Source of the DNA: Branchiostoma floridae
Taxonomy: Eukaryota > Chordata > Leptocardii > Amphioxiformes > Branchiostomatidae
Length of the DNA: 64,000 bases
Reading direction: 5' to 3'
Assembly (NCBI RefSeq): GCF_000003815.2
Contig: NC_049989.1
Span: 10,371,382 to 10,435,381, forward strand
Part shown: piece by piece, positions 21,338 to 32,079 of the stretch
Layout of the letters: each line of letters begins with the position of its first letter
How positions within the stretch are numbered: the first letter of the stretch is position 1
Program-made: the position numbers and the translations under genes
Notes under the pieces: model-generated
Databases searched by the model: none
What the model was told of the DNA's origin: nothing
Seen by the model: only the letters and a program-made list of their open reading frames with translations

Positions 21338-21527
21338 CAACACCTCCTCCTAGAACAAGACAACCCCAGCGCGTGCGTTCCTTCTCCTTGTAGTTATCGG
21401 CAAATCTCGGGCGAACACTTTCCTTTCTGTACACGGCGTGTGTGTGTGTGGCAAGCCCAATTTATCTCATGCTACCTCCTCGTATAGCGGCGCTGCGTTC
21501 GAAATACAGGACAACCTAAACCGTACT

Positions 21528-21538
21528 CTATATATACA
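21528..21538 (-). promoter_or_regulatory. TATA box upstream of exon 1
   Basis: TATATATAG on the minus strand lies about 190 bp upstream of the exon 1 ATG, which would put the start site near 21500 and leave a 5' UTR of about 160 bp. The position fits, but no start-site data exist here. Confidence 0.4.
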
Positions 21539-21559
21539 GACGCAGAGTCCCGCGCTCAT

Positions 21560-22240
21560 CTATTAACCATGAAAATCACGGTCGGAAAGAGGGGCTCCTA
21601 AATAAATCTGGGCGGCAGATTACGCGTGGAAAGGCTGGAAGTGTCAAGGCGCGGGTCGCCAGCCTCACGGGCCGGCGCTGGAGCTGTGCTGACACAACAT
21701 TCATCAAGATTGGCGGGGACGGTCCCCAGGGGAAGGGGTCAGTCAGTAACGTTAGTTAGTAGAGAGGGACGATGTATTAACAACCGAGGGGATGGGGGAA
21801 AACGCTATGTCTACAGCCATTGAAATGACCTTAGCTAAAACCTAGCCTGCTTTTGGGGTCGACCGCTGGAAAGAAACATCAAATTTTCAATCGGACATCG
21901 TTGTATAAGAAAACGTTGTGGCACAGTGTCACGTTCTTCTTATTTCTGTCACACTATGAAATTGTGCTTGTACAGTGCTTAGCTATATAATAAAATACGG
22001 TGATAATATGTGTCCTGAATTTCAATTTTGTATTGTCACACAATAACATCCTTTGTTGAATCACTTTGGCGGAAATCCACAAAAAAACTCTACTTATCGA
22101 TTTTTTGGTATGGACCGTAAACACAACATTAATTTTCTTTGGCCTTAGACAGGGCGGGATTTTAGTCAAACAGTATCAGGCAGTGAATAATGTTTTCCTG
22201 TAAGCTAATTCTTTTACGACGGTAACACAGATAAGAGGCC
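21560..22240. other. Upstream flank of the WSC gene, nothing recognised
   Basis: Frames at 21626-21823 are unsupported. I see no array or inverted repeat. Confidence 0.3.
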
Positions 22241-22245
22241 TTCAT

Positions 22246-22500
22246 ATTATCGTATTGGTGTAACGGTAAGTGTGCTTGGCTCAGGACCCAGAGGTCCTGG
22301 GTTCGAATCCTCCGACACGCCGTCCTTGAGAAAGACAGATTAGATGACTTTACACCACCCAGGTGTAAAAATGGCGTCGCTTGTCTCCAGGAGTCAAGTA
22401 CAATATTTATTTCTTTTAAGTCACCGGTAGTATTTCTTACACTCAGGTGTAAAAATTGGTACACATGGGTATGGTTCACTTGGAATGAGAGGGTTCCACC
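22246..22500 (+). mobile_element. tRNA-derived SINE
   Basis: The head has a pol III A box (TGGTGTAACGG) and a consensus B box (GGTTCGAATCC) 41 bp apart start to start. The anticodon-like loop CTCAGGA reads CAG (Leu) but its stem has a mismatch. The body contains CCTTGAGAAAGACA...CTTTACACC, close to the Deu-type SINE core I recall (CCTTGAGCAAGGCACTTTAC), then CCCAGGTGTAAAAATGG, echoed by CTCAGGTGTAAAAATTGG. It is non-coding. The 3' limit is approximate. Confidence 0.75.
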
Positions 22501-22944
22501 TAATAGTAATCGTGCCGTTGACACAGTGGATAACACCCAATGTCCGTAGGCCATGTTGCTTTCGTTATATGGATGACATCTTATGGGATATTATGGGAGC
22601 TAATTTTAATCAATATAACATCTTCTTACAGATCAAACGCTAATATGTTCAATTTTTATCTATCAGCCATTGCCTTTGACTTTGAAGAAATGGTGATGTA
22701 ATCACACAGAGCACAGTGTAGGTTGAAAACTAGCATGAAAATGAGAAAGCTATGCGGTGAACTCCAATGAGAAAATAGAGTAAAAAAATCGTAACTATTA
22801 CATCTTACTTTTTTGGTGCAATAGATATACTAATACAGCTTCCAGCTTATCTGGTAAAATAGCTATAAATATAGGTTTAAATCCACAGTAGTGGCAAACC
22901 CTTTTGACGAATCGGAAGGATTTATGTTACATCTCTTACAAATC

Positions 22945-23220
22945 TACCCTGGGAAAACGCAGACTCCTAACGAGGCACGCAAAGTTTACCGATCCCTACA
23001 ACACGCACGCACGGGACACCCGCCGCCTAACACCCGCCGGCCCTCGAACCAGCTGGCCCCTACTAACACGAGCCTCTTTCGAGAAGCGAGCGATGTTGGG
23101 GACCGGCGTAAGTGGGGCCAGCTGGTAGTGGGGCGGGTGCATAGAGGCGGGAGGGCGCGCGTTAGGCAGGGGATCGGTAACTCTTATTTGCGAAGCTTCT
23201 CGAGCAGGTTTCCCAGGGTA
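22945..23220. mobile_element. GC-rich inverted-repeat element
   Basis: The left arm TACCCTGGGAAA, TTTACCGATCCC, ACACCCGCCGCCTAAC, CCAGCTGGCCCC mirrors the right arm GGGGCCAGCTGG, GTTAGGCAGGGGATCGGTAA, TTTCCCAGGGTA. The arms are roughly 125 and 110 bp around a loop of about 40 bp. The 130-codon plus-strand frame overlapping it comes from the arms and is not counted as a gene. Confidence 0.8.
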
Positions 23221-23357
23221 TTACAAATCCTGCCAAAACACACTCCGGGCGGGCACATTAACACCCGCGCTAAGCCATCCTGACGGAGAGACAGACTGGT
23301 GAGTTATAACAGGTGTACAGACTGGACTAATCCACTGAGAACGGGTCTAATGGTTAA

Positions 23358-23604
23358 AGGTGGTATCTCACTGCACTCGGGGCACCGGTGTGGCACTGCG
23401 GGGTTCTAAAGATAACGAATTTCAGTGATAAACAACGAATTTACTTGCGTTTTGCGTAATACTATTTTCTTGTCTTCTACGTCATACTTTTACGTATCAC
23501 GCAGTATCTGAATTATGAAAAAAAATGGCGAAAATAACATAACATGTTCAGTACCACAGTGAACGAACCCCGCAGTGCTACACCGGTGCCCCAAGTGCAG
23601 TGAG
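23358..23604. mobile_element. Family A MITE, subtype 1, right end lost
   Basis: The left terminus AGGTGGTATCTCACTGCACT follows TAA. The arms CGGGGCACCGGTGTGGCAC and CTACACCGGTGCCCCAAG mirror each other. The right terminus breaks off at GCAGTGAGGTTGG, where GATACCACCT is expected. Confidence 0.88.
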
Positions 23605-23654
23605 GTTGGCCGGCTCTGTGTATGGAGGCTTTGTTTTCGGTGTAAGTGTACATG

Positions 23655-23900
23655 TCATTGGGTGTTTGTGTGCTTAAGCTTGTAGTGTGAATACATTGTT
23701 AGTACCTTAGAGTAGCAGGGAGTGAGTGGAAAGATGGTGTCATCACAAAAGTCAGACTTACATGAGTGACAGGAAGTAGAGTTCAGAGGTGGGATAACTA
23801 CGCGTTTATCAAACATGGCAGACATTCCAAGTCATAGGGTCAATGGACGAGGCTACATGTGCTAATTTATGGGGATGTATATCTACAGTTTTTGGTCTCT
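23655..23900 (-). repeat. Interspersed repeat family P, reverse copy
   Basis: Read on the minus strand it carries CATTGACCCTATGACTTGGA, ATGTCTGCCATGTTTG, CACCTCTGAACTCTACTTCC, as in the plus-strand copies. Confidence 0.65.
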
Positions 23901-24049
23901 GTTTTATAACTTCCGTGTAATAAATGGACGACTGTCTTTTTATTCAAACCCTTCTTTGCACAATCGATGAACTACAATTAAACAGCACATTTGAGAAACC
24001 TAGAGTGAGCAGGTAGTTTGCAATTGGACGAAGCTACACCACTGCATAC

Positions 24050-24730
24050 ATGCATTATTCAATGTATTGAGTGAATGAATGCACAGCGTTGTATGTTGAC
24101 AATTTCGCCCACTCACAAGTATGATATTAATAAGCGCGACTCTCTTGAAGTTACCGCACCGATAGAGAGTGTATATAGAGAGCAAATAGATACATAAGTG
24201 TTGAACACGTTGAAAGATATTGGCTGGAGGACTGCCTCCTTAAAATTCACGATGGCACATGTTGACAGTTTCGAATTCGTTGACTCAAAATCACAGAGAT
24301 TGTCACTGCTCTGGCTAAATTACAGCTGACTGAAAAGAGCAGATAGTTGTCGACCAAGCTTGGACTCTGAGGGATATTGAGGGAAAGAGCGCCCTGGTTA
24401 AAATGTACGATGGTACATGTTGACAGTTTCGCTTATTCAAAAGCACAAAGATCGTCACTGCTCTGGCTAAATCACAGCTGTCTGAAGATAGTTGTCAACC
24501 ATGCTTGAAATCAGTCTGAGTGATATTCAGGAATAGAGTGCCCTGGTTAAAATGTATGACGGTTCATGTTGACAGTTTCGCTCGCTAAAAGCACGGAGGG
24601 CTCTCTTGAAGTTACCGCTCTGGATTAGACTGTCTAGAGCGCAGAACATTGACGAAGATTGAACGTTGCGGGGGTTGGTTGATTGGCTTCGATAAAATGT
24701 GCGGCCTTACTCTTAGATCAAGACAAATTC
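24050..24730. repeat. Diverged ~150-bp tandem array, about four units
   Basis: CATGTTGACAGTTTCG (near 24258, 24417, 24567; diverged at 24092 as TATGTTGACAATTTCG), GTTAAAATGTACGATGGTAC and CACTGCTCTGGCTAAAT recur. CTCTCTTGAAGTTACCGC marks the first and last units (24138 and 24601). Confidence 0.8.
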
Positions 24731-25060
24731 GCTCACTTAAATGTAGGGAATGTCATGACTAACATAAATCATACACAATAAAAGGATCGAGGACTGGGTT
24801 CATTCATATCGATGAGTTCCTTGTGGATGAGAAATACACATATAACTTCAAGCTTGACTACAAGGAGAAACTCTAAGTAGTTAACGACCGATTGATATAC
24901 AAATATGTTGAAAACCATCGGTAGGGCAAAAATGCACCTGTAATATAGCGTATACGAAAGGATATTATACATGTATACTCAGTAAAAGTAGGTTCCCAAA
25001 CCTTGTATACAGGTTTTGTAGATACAGTTCAACCTGTTGATAGTGAACACTTAAAGGACT

Positions 25061-25158
25061 CGAGTGAGTGAGTGAGTGAGTGAGTGAGTGAGTGAGTGAG
25101 TGAGTGAGTGAGTGAGTGAGTGAGTGAGTGAGTGAGTGAGTGAGCGAGTGAGTGAGTG
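25061..25158. repeat. (GAGT)n microsatellite
   Basis: About 24 tetranucleotides with one interruption (GAGCGAGT) near the end. Confidence 0.98.
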
Positions 25159-25559
25159 GGAAAATAATGTAAGATGTAAGACATTAATGGAAAGGTACAC
25201 GTGACAACTTGTTCTAATTTGACTGTATTTCTACTGTCGCTGCAAATACATCAAATACAAACGACAGATCTAGAGGCACTCCATGTATCGTTGTCTGAGG
25301 ACATTTTACGACGTTTACGACAAATATCCCGCAGGGGTTGACGATTTACCCACATTCAAATAAACAGAGCCTTGTCGATAACAGTTCTCCACTGTTCCAG
25401 CTTGTGTTTTTATAACCTTCCGTGCTCCGTGCTGGAGTTTATTTCTGTTTCAACTCCTCCGTTGTACACCACGGTCCCAAAACATCGATGGCACGTTCTC
25501 TCACCAAGCACACTGACAACTGATTACAAGTTATATACAACTGCAGAGTGTTTCAACCG

Positions 25560-25790
25560 CAGTAGGGCTGACATCAGAGTTGCGTTACGCAGTTGAGGGC
25601 ACAAAATGCAAAATGACAATACTATTGTATACGTAGTGCTACCTGAAATCCTTCTTTTCCTTGAAAGAATTGCCCAAATTTGGGACCTTTTAAGTTAGAA
25701 GGAACAGGCAGGGTCTATGCTTTCCCGTGTTGGTCAAACTTTGTTCAGTTCATCAGTTTATTTGCGGTGTAAGAATGGATTTGAGTTGTT
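25560..25790 (+). repeat. Interspersed repeat family D, copy 2
   Basis: It aligns in inverse orientation with 7190-7400; see that entry for shared blocks. It contains AGTTAGAAGGAACAGGCAGG and GTTCATCAGTTTATT. Confidence 0.65.
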
Positions 25791-25799
25791 GGGAGCTTC

Positions 25800-28700
25800 G
25801 GGTTAAATCAGCATGGAACTGGCTTCAAAGGTGAGGTTTTTTTTTACACAGCATGAGTTTCAACCGAACAACCCTGTAGGTCCCGTTTTATTGTATGGTT
25901 ATAAACTAGACCCAGGTGGCATTTTGGTGTAGAAAAATTTTTAAAACTGAAATATGGGTTTGTACTTTTTGAAGCCTTCTTATAGTGTTTTTCAGCATGT
26001 TTTCCTATGGACAGCCATAACTTTTTTGACGTCTGCCCTGTAGTTGAAGAACCAGTTGATGACATATTACCTGGAATCATGTTAAGCTTCATCTCCACTA
26101 GTTGGTGATTGTCAAGCCACCGTACAGCTATCAAGATAAGATTTATGCGTCCCATGGTTTCATCATTTGAGGCATGAAAAAAAACGACAAGTCGACAAAA
26201 CAATCGTTAAAAATGTAAACTTTGTATTTTTTATGAAGTTCATTGCACGATCTGCCAAATCTTTGGTGTCGGCGCCTTTGCAATAGCTGAAAAGAAGACT
26301 GGAATCTAGGCTAGATAGTAGATCAAGTGACACATACATGCTGATGGAAATATATGAGGCTGAGTGATGACCTGGGTACGTGACGCGGAGGGATTTCTAA
26401 AAATTGCAGTATCGGGTGGTACAGGGGCGTGACACGGTCGCAAAAATCCTGGCGCCTGGGACTGGTTTTAGTAGTTGCAGTTATCAAGCTTTTAAACAGA
26501 AACATTGTGAAACTGTATCATGTCATCTGATTCTCAGACAGTATACTCCATGTGGTTGCGGTTTGTTTGGACGAATTAGGATCGGGTGAAGGTGAAACCG
26601 CACTTTGTTATGCTTAGCATACCCTGGTATTTACCATGTTAAACGGTTTACCAGACTCTTAACACCTTACACCGTGCTTTGAACCACAGCCAGGGAAGAG
26701 ATTTCTGCATAGAAGATACTAAATTCCCTCGTTGTTGATATGCTTCTAATGCGATGCTGACTTGATTGAATGGGTGTATGCGACTATCATTTTTTGTCCG
26801 TTTGAAAAAAAATTAGGGACTATAAGATGAACAAAACTACTTTAAAATTAGATTAAGGTGTACAAAATGAGCAAATATGTAACGTTACCATAAATCAGAA
26901 AACTGTACAGAGGAATTCTCGAAAAAAAAAAAACCTAGTAATACGTACCAAAGCTAATTTCTAAGGACCGTGACACAAACGTTTTTTAACGTTGGCCCAA
27001 GTCGAATCTTTACCTCGAAACAGATTTGTACATCTAGGTTGAGCTTTTGCAATTTGTTACTGAGAGACAACGAATAAAAACTGTCAACATTCGTCTTAAA
27101 ACATCGAAAGAAGCGATTTGATGATCAAGCTGATATATATGTTCAATGAAGCTTTCACCAGTGCACTGGTCGACCAGGCCTTCAAACAGAATCTGTCCGG
27201 ATTTATCCGTGCGGGATTTTTACTAGACGGTATCGCCTTACTTGGAGCACTTGTTAAAACAAGCCGAGGGGCCGAAGTGCGGATGCATCTGCTGTGTGTC
27301 TGTTTAAAGATAACTTCACTGTAGACATCGTAAGAGATCGCACACGTGCAGGGCACAGGACAGATCACAATTGTAAGACTTTACAGGAACAAAATTATTA
27401 CCTCACGTTTTCGAGTCAAAACTTAGGCCATGTTGATTTGGTTATGTGAATAGCGTCCGTTTGTGTATCAATTTTCGGCCGCTTAAAACGTTTGCAACAA
27501 TACCGAAAATCGTACAAAACAGTTGCATAATTAGCAAATTTGTGCCGTCGACTAAAAAAAATATTGGAAACGGACACTTTGTAGAATGACAAAATTGATT
27601 GTAATGTCAAAGAAGAACATGTGAAGACAAAAATTAAGAATTTTTTTTGGTATACCCTACTCTTTGTGTTTAGTAATTTGCTCAACCCTCCTGACCACTG
27701 CGAAGGAAGGCAATGTCAACTTTTTGCCCCCCCCCCCCCCCAAAAAAACACATCTTGGGCTTATTTGTAGAATTGAACACCTTTCCTCTATTTACAAATT
27801 ACTCTCTTTACGATAACGTCTTGTGTTCCTTTTTTACTGGAACGAGGGAGGTTTTAGAGATTTAATGATTGCAGATTTGATAAGGTCGTGAGTACATACT
27901 AAGTGCTGATGTTATCAACCCATTATGGGTGGGAGGGGGGCTGATACACAACGTGTTGTGCTTAAGCTTGTTTCTACGTGATAGTGTCAACGCGTGGTTC
28001 GTTGACGTAAACATTTCATGAGTTCTGGGTTTTATGAAGTAAGGATTTCATTTCATTCAGTTTGGTTGGACGTCGTGGACTTTCTCAGAGTGAATGTCGA
28101 TGACGTGGCCACTTTATGTGCTTCATTCCATGACGTGGATTTTTAGGGTTTAGGTTCGATGACGTGGTAATTTTCTGGGTTTGTGAAGTCGAACAAATAA
28201 CATCTACCACTACCAGAGTATGTAATTACGTCATCTTTTAAAAAACAAGTTCAAACAGATGTACGACCCAACGTCCTCGACTATATTGCACCCTGCATAC
28301 CTAAATTGTACACACTTGAGGGGGAGGGGTGTTCTGCTGCACTTAGAGGTCTCACAAATACTGAAAAGTGGCAGATATATGTAACCCGGCGGATTAAAGT
28401 TAATGGAGGTCACCCAAGTGGGAACAAAATCACAACCAGGAGGTTTCTCCTATAAACCTCGCCAGCAATCACCGTGCTAGTATCTGACTGGTCAAAGACC
28501 AACGGGTTTATGTACAAGCCGTCCTTCTCGTAAATTCCACCATATCTTCATCGGAACTCCGTTGAAGGTAGCGTCTGTAGGAATGGTGATACAGGTGCTG
28601 ACGTTTCGATGACCTTCTGTGACCTTCCTCTGGAACTACAAGCTAGGTGTCGCTGCAGTGTTACAAATGCGGTCCCAAACGAAAAGTATTATTATATTTG

Positions 28701-28820
28701 CATGGATGCTGTCAACTTAACTTCCTTCCTCACTTTGTGGAAGGAAAACATCCCACTAGGAAACTGAACCATGGATATATACTGTACATAACGCCTATCT
28801 TTCAAGAAGCTCTTTAATTG
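25800..28820. other. No gene recognised; simple-sequence tracts
   Basis: A frame at 27121-27324 (+) reads MIKLIYMFNEAFTSALVDQA then FIRAGFLLDGIALLGALVKT, but the opposite strand is open too and no domain or splice signal supports it. A 16-base C run followed by A7 lies near 27727. Nothing else stands out. Confidence 0.3.
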
Positions 28821-28822
28821 AA

Positions 28823-29536
28823 CTAAACTCGAGATAATTTCCCCAGTCCGAGAGCATTGTTAAGGTCACAGAACACAGTATTTATGGGCGACCCACTACA
28901 AAAGTAGGTCGGGAACAAAATAGTACGTCGCAACTCTTGACAAGCCACAGAAATTTTTCTGTGCACGTCAGCGAGTCGGAAACTGTGGTGGATAGTAGAG
29001 GAATGCGTAAGTCTTGAGGCTGTATGACTTGGGTTACGATGTTTATTTGGCTGGGTAGAATTTCGCGCACGAATCTTGTTCCCGTTTCTTCCGTGTGTCC
29101 GCTGCAGTATGGTGACCTCCGCTGGGGGTCGAATCAAAGTGCCTTTTGTGGGAGAACGAGCAGGCAAACTCAAGCTCATTTTTACATATTTTGTAGCTTC
29201 TTCTCTGAACTTCAGCATATTCTTTTCTTGATTATTACTTTTTCGACATGGTAATTTTTTTGGGAGTCGGACCTCATCACTTTGAGGCCCATAATAATCT
29301 AAATTCCCGTAGGTGAAAAACTGTGTTCTGCTACCTTGTAGCAGGCCAATGTCGACGAGAATGTGATTGACATCCATATAATCAGGATTCCTTGGCCCGA
29401 TCACGGCCGCAAGAGATGTTTTGTCACACTTGTTGCAGTTCTTGAGTTCCCATTTGCTACGGTCGTCACAGTCTGTCAATTTACGTTTGGAACCCTTTAA
29501 AATTCTAGGAAATTCGAGTGCAGCTCGCACTGCTGT
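28823..29536 (-). CDS. Long open exon-like frame, unknown product
   Basis: This is the longest open frame in the window (about 237 codons to the stop). No ATG opens it; the frame upstream starts at a TTG. It directly follows an acceptor-like TTGGCAG, so I treat it as a candidate exon. The first half looks protein-like (KNCNKCDKTSLAAVIGP, VNHILVDIGLLQGSRTQFF) with a C-x2-C pair. The second half is rich in S, T, H and R and less convincing. A weak donor (TAT then GTAAAA) lies after KFREEATKY. I recognise no family. Confidence 0.25.
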   Translation of the reverse strand, partial: TAVRAALEFPRILKGSKRKLTDCDDRSKWELKNCNKCDKTSLAAVIGPRNPDYMDVNHILVDIGLLQGSRTQFFTYGNLDYYGPQSDEVRLPKKLPCRKSNNQEKNMLKFREEATKYVKMSLSLPARSPTKGTLIRPPAEVTILQRTHGRNGNKIRARNSTQPNKHRNPSHTASRLTHSSTIHHSFRLADVHRKISVACQELRRTILFPTYFCSGSPINTVFCDLNNALGLGKLSRV

Positions 29537-29551
29537 CTGCCAAGTTATCAA

Positions 29552-30160
29552 TCATAGTATACTAAGTATTCGATATCATTAGTGTGTCAAACTGTGTGTG
29601 TGTGTGTCTGTGTGTTTATGTCCATGTTGGTGTATTTGCGTGTGTGTGAAAAGCTGTGGGTGGATCCTTGTGACATTTGTTAGGTGGGTATGAATCAGGC
29701 AACAAAGGTCAAGTTCGATATTAAGCCCCTAGGGGCCTCCAGTATCTCTGACCTTGGACTTAGAGGAGGGGGAGGAAGGCAACATTCGGGTCACGTGTGT
29801 GGAGAGAAAGGGGAAATCATTCCGTCTACTCAAGGGTGGAGCGAAACAATCAAATAAGGAGAAAATACAGAACGCCCTGGAGAACGAGAATGAAAGGTGT
29901 TGTCTTGCAATGCTTTTTAATCATCTGTACGTTTTAGAAGACAATGTTATCTGCTCTTTTGGCATATTTGTTTTTAATCTCTGGATTATTCGTGATTTTT
30001 TTTAGAGTTTTAAGTAATTTGTGGACACCATGGTCCAGCGTTTGAGGAGAGCAACAGCTTAAAGCTCTACGATGGCACTAGGTGCACTCCCTGGTATGCT
30101 TGAAAAAAAGAAAACATGTGCTACGAATAAATATGAGTACGACAGTTTACACGTTAGTGA
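29552..30160. other. GT tract and unassigned sequence
   Basis: A short GT microsatellite lies near 29597-29630. An open frame at 29754-30005 (+) is Lys/Glu-rich then hydrophobic, with no domain. Confidence 0.35.
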
Positions 30161-30165
30161 TCTTA

Positions 30166-30408
30166 AGGTGGTATCTCACTGCACTTGCGTTAAGCTTGCG
30201 TTACTAAGGAGTTCAAAAGATACTCGAACGAATTTCAGAGATAAAGAACGAATTTTCTTACTTTTTGTGTATTTTCTTGTCTTCTAAGTTGAACATTTAC
30301 GTATTACGCAATATCAAAATTATAAAAAATCGGAGAAAATAAAACAGCAACGCAGTGGACAAACCCCGAAGTGACGCAAGCTTGACGCAAGTGCAGTGAG
30401 ATACCAGC
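30166..30408. mobile_element. Family A MITE, subtype 2, TTA target duplication
   Basis: The left end AGGTGGTATCTCACTGCACT mirrors the right end GTGCAGTGAGATACCAGCT. The arms CTTGCGTTAAGCTTGCGTTA and TGACGCAAGCTTGACGCAAG match subtype 2. TTA flanks both ends (30163-30165 and 30409-30411). Confidence 0.9.
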
Positions 30409-31150
30409 TTTACGTGCACACGACCTTAATTTCTCCTTCTCTGTATTAAAGTAGCCTTTTTACTTGGAAATTCTACGGCTCAGCTTATCGAAAAATAATT
30501 CAAAACTTTAAATCTTTCCCACTACGTCGATGCCGCGCTTCGGTATTATAAGATTGACATGGAAAGTACGTGTAACTGGTATTTAAAAAAAAACATGATA
30601 AAGAATATGTATGTAAACGACACATTATCAACACGTATTCCAAATTCAATACTGAACTAAAACAGAAATAAAGTGTTAAGGTAATGCAAACACTTTTTCA
30701 ACACTCAACTCTCAAGGTGATTTCGACATTTGATTTTGACACGGTGATATCCTACTTTTGATACATACAAGGGTACTTAAACCATTTTCATATGCGACCA
30801 CACGTATTTCAAAACCACCTAAGTAAGACACATTGGACCCTGAACTCAAGATTGGCTTCATAGATAATTTCTGACATGAATTTGATGCCACATGATGAGC
30901 AAAATATCGATCGTAGACATCCATTTAGGTCAATCAGAAGTATCTTTTTGACCTTATGTTGGTCCATGACTTTTTGTCGTCCTCCTGAGCTGTCAATCAT
31001 TTCCAAGAGCATCATGGGTACATTCCTGTACATTAGAGGTTTGATAGGCTTTAAAGTGTTGCGTTTATGTACCGCATGTAATGTAAAGTGTACTTTTGAC
31101 ACAGGTATATGGCAAGCCAGTGCAAGTGGGAAGCCAGTGGGGAAAAACAT

Positions 31151-31241
31151 TAGCCAAGTCTCTTCTGTCCTCTTCGCAAAAATTATTTGCAGGGAGGACA
31201 GAAGAGACTCGTGAGCTATAATACGGCTGGATACCAGGCTA
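31151..31241. mobile_element. TAGCC-type MITE with strong hairpin
   Basis: The outer ends TAGCC and CTGGATACCAGGCTA belong to the family at 17169-17258. Inside, 31157-31180 and 31186-31209 are 24-bp arms with three mismatches around AATTA (AGTCTCTTCTGTCCT / AGGACAGAAGAGACT). The left terminal CTGGTATCCAG is missing, which suggests internal deletion. Confidence 0.75.
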
Positions 31242-31804
31242 AAAAAACACAGAATGAATAAAACCACAACAACACACAAACGTAAGATTTGGTAGAGTTA
31301 CGTGGTAGAGGGCATTGACTTCTTATCTTTTACTTTTCTTTCGATTTCATCTAGCGTTACATCACCTGGTGCCTCCGCGACCTCTGTAACCTCCCACTGA
31401 ACACAACTTCTTGTCGGTCCGTTCCTAATCTCCAAAATATAGCACCCACTCTCTCAACAAAAGGATCCTATACTACAGATTGTCAGGCCTTGAGTTATGG
31501 CGAGTGCTATCGCGGCAAGCAATCAACCACTGTTGAGTCTCCCCTCCCGGGAGACGCACTGCACCGCGGCGGAAGCATTGGACAAGACGGGTTCGCAGGG
31601 GGAAGTCGTTCATCACAGATTGTCGTCTGACATTGGGATACAAACTCAAGGTCAACACGCACACAGGGTAAGAGTTTGAAACGAGAGGACATGGCGTACG
31701 GTGAAATATTAAAGAAGGGATCGATTGTTCAAAGAAAGACTGATCTACTGTTCTTGTAGGTAATGCATTGGATTGATGACCTCTGTCAGGGACCATGTTT
31801 TCGG

Positions 31805-31834
31805 TGACGTGTGTGTGTGTGTGCGTGTGTGTGT

Positions 31835-31873
<39 letters not shown>

Positions 31874-32028
31874 ATGTGTACACGCCTGTGTGTGTGTGTA
31901 TCTGTCTGTGTGTGTCTCTCTCTGTATGTGTCTGTTTGTGCTTCTCTCTGTGTCTGTGTATGTGTGTGTGCGTCCGTGTATGTATCTATATATGTGTGTG
32001 TGTGTGCGTTTGTTTGTGTCTGTCTGTC

Positions 32029-32062
<34 letters not shown>

Positions 32063-32078
32063 TTTGTGTGTGTGTTTC
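31805..32078. repeat. (GT)n array with GA tail
   Basis: A long interrupted GT/TCTGT array ends in GAGAGAGAGAGAGAG. All frames here are low complexity. Confidence 0.97.
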
Positions 32079-32079
32079 T

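Noticed and set aside
22246-22325. A functional leucine tRNA gene
   Set aside because: The anticodon stem has a mismatch, the acceptor stem does not pair by eye, and a SINE body follows directly.
22891-23283. 130-codon Arg/Pro-rich frame as a gene
   Set aside because: It spans both arms of a GC-rich inverted repeat, and a second frame is open over the same bases.
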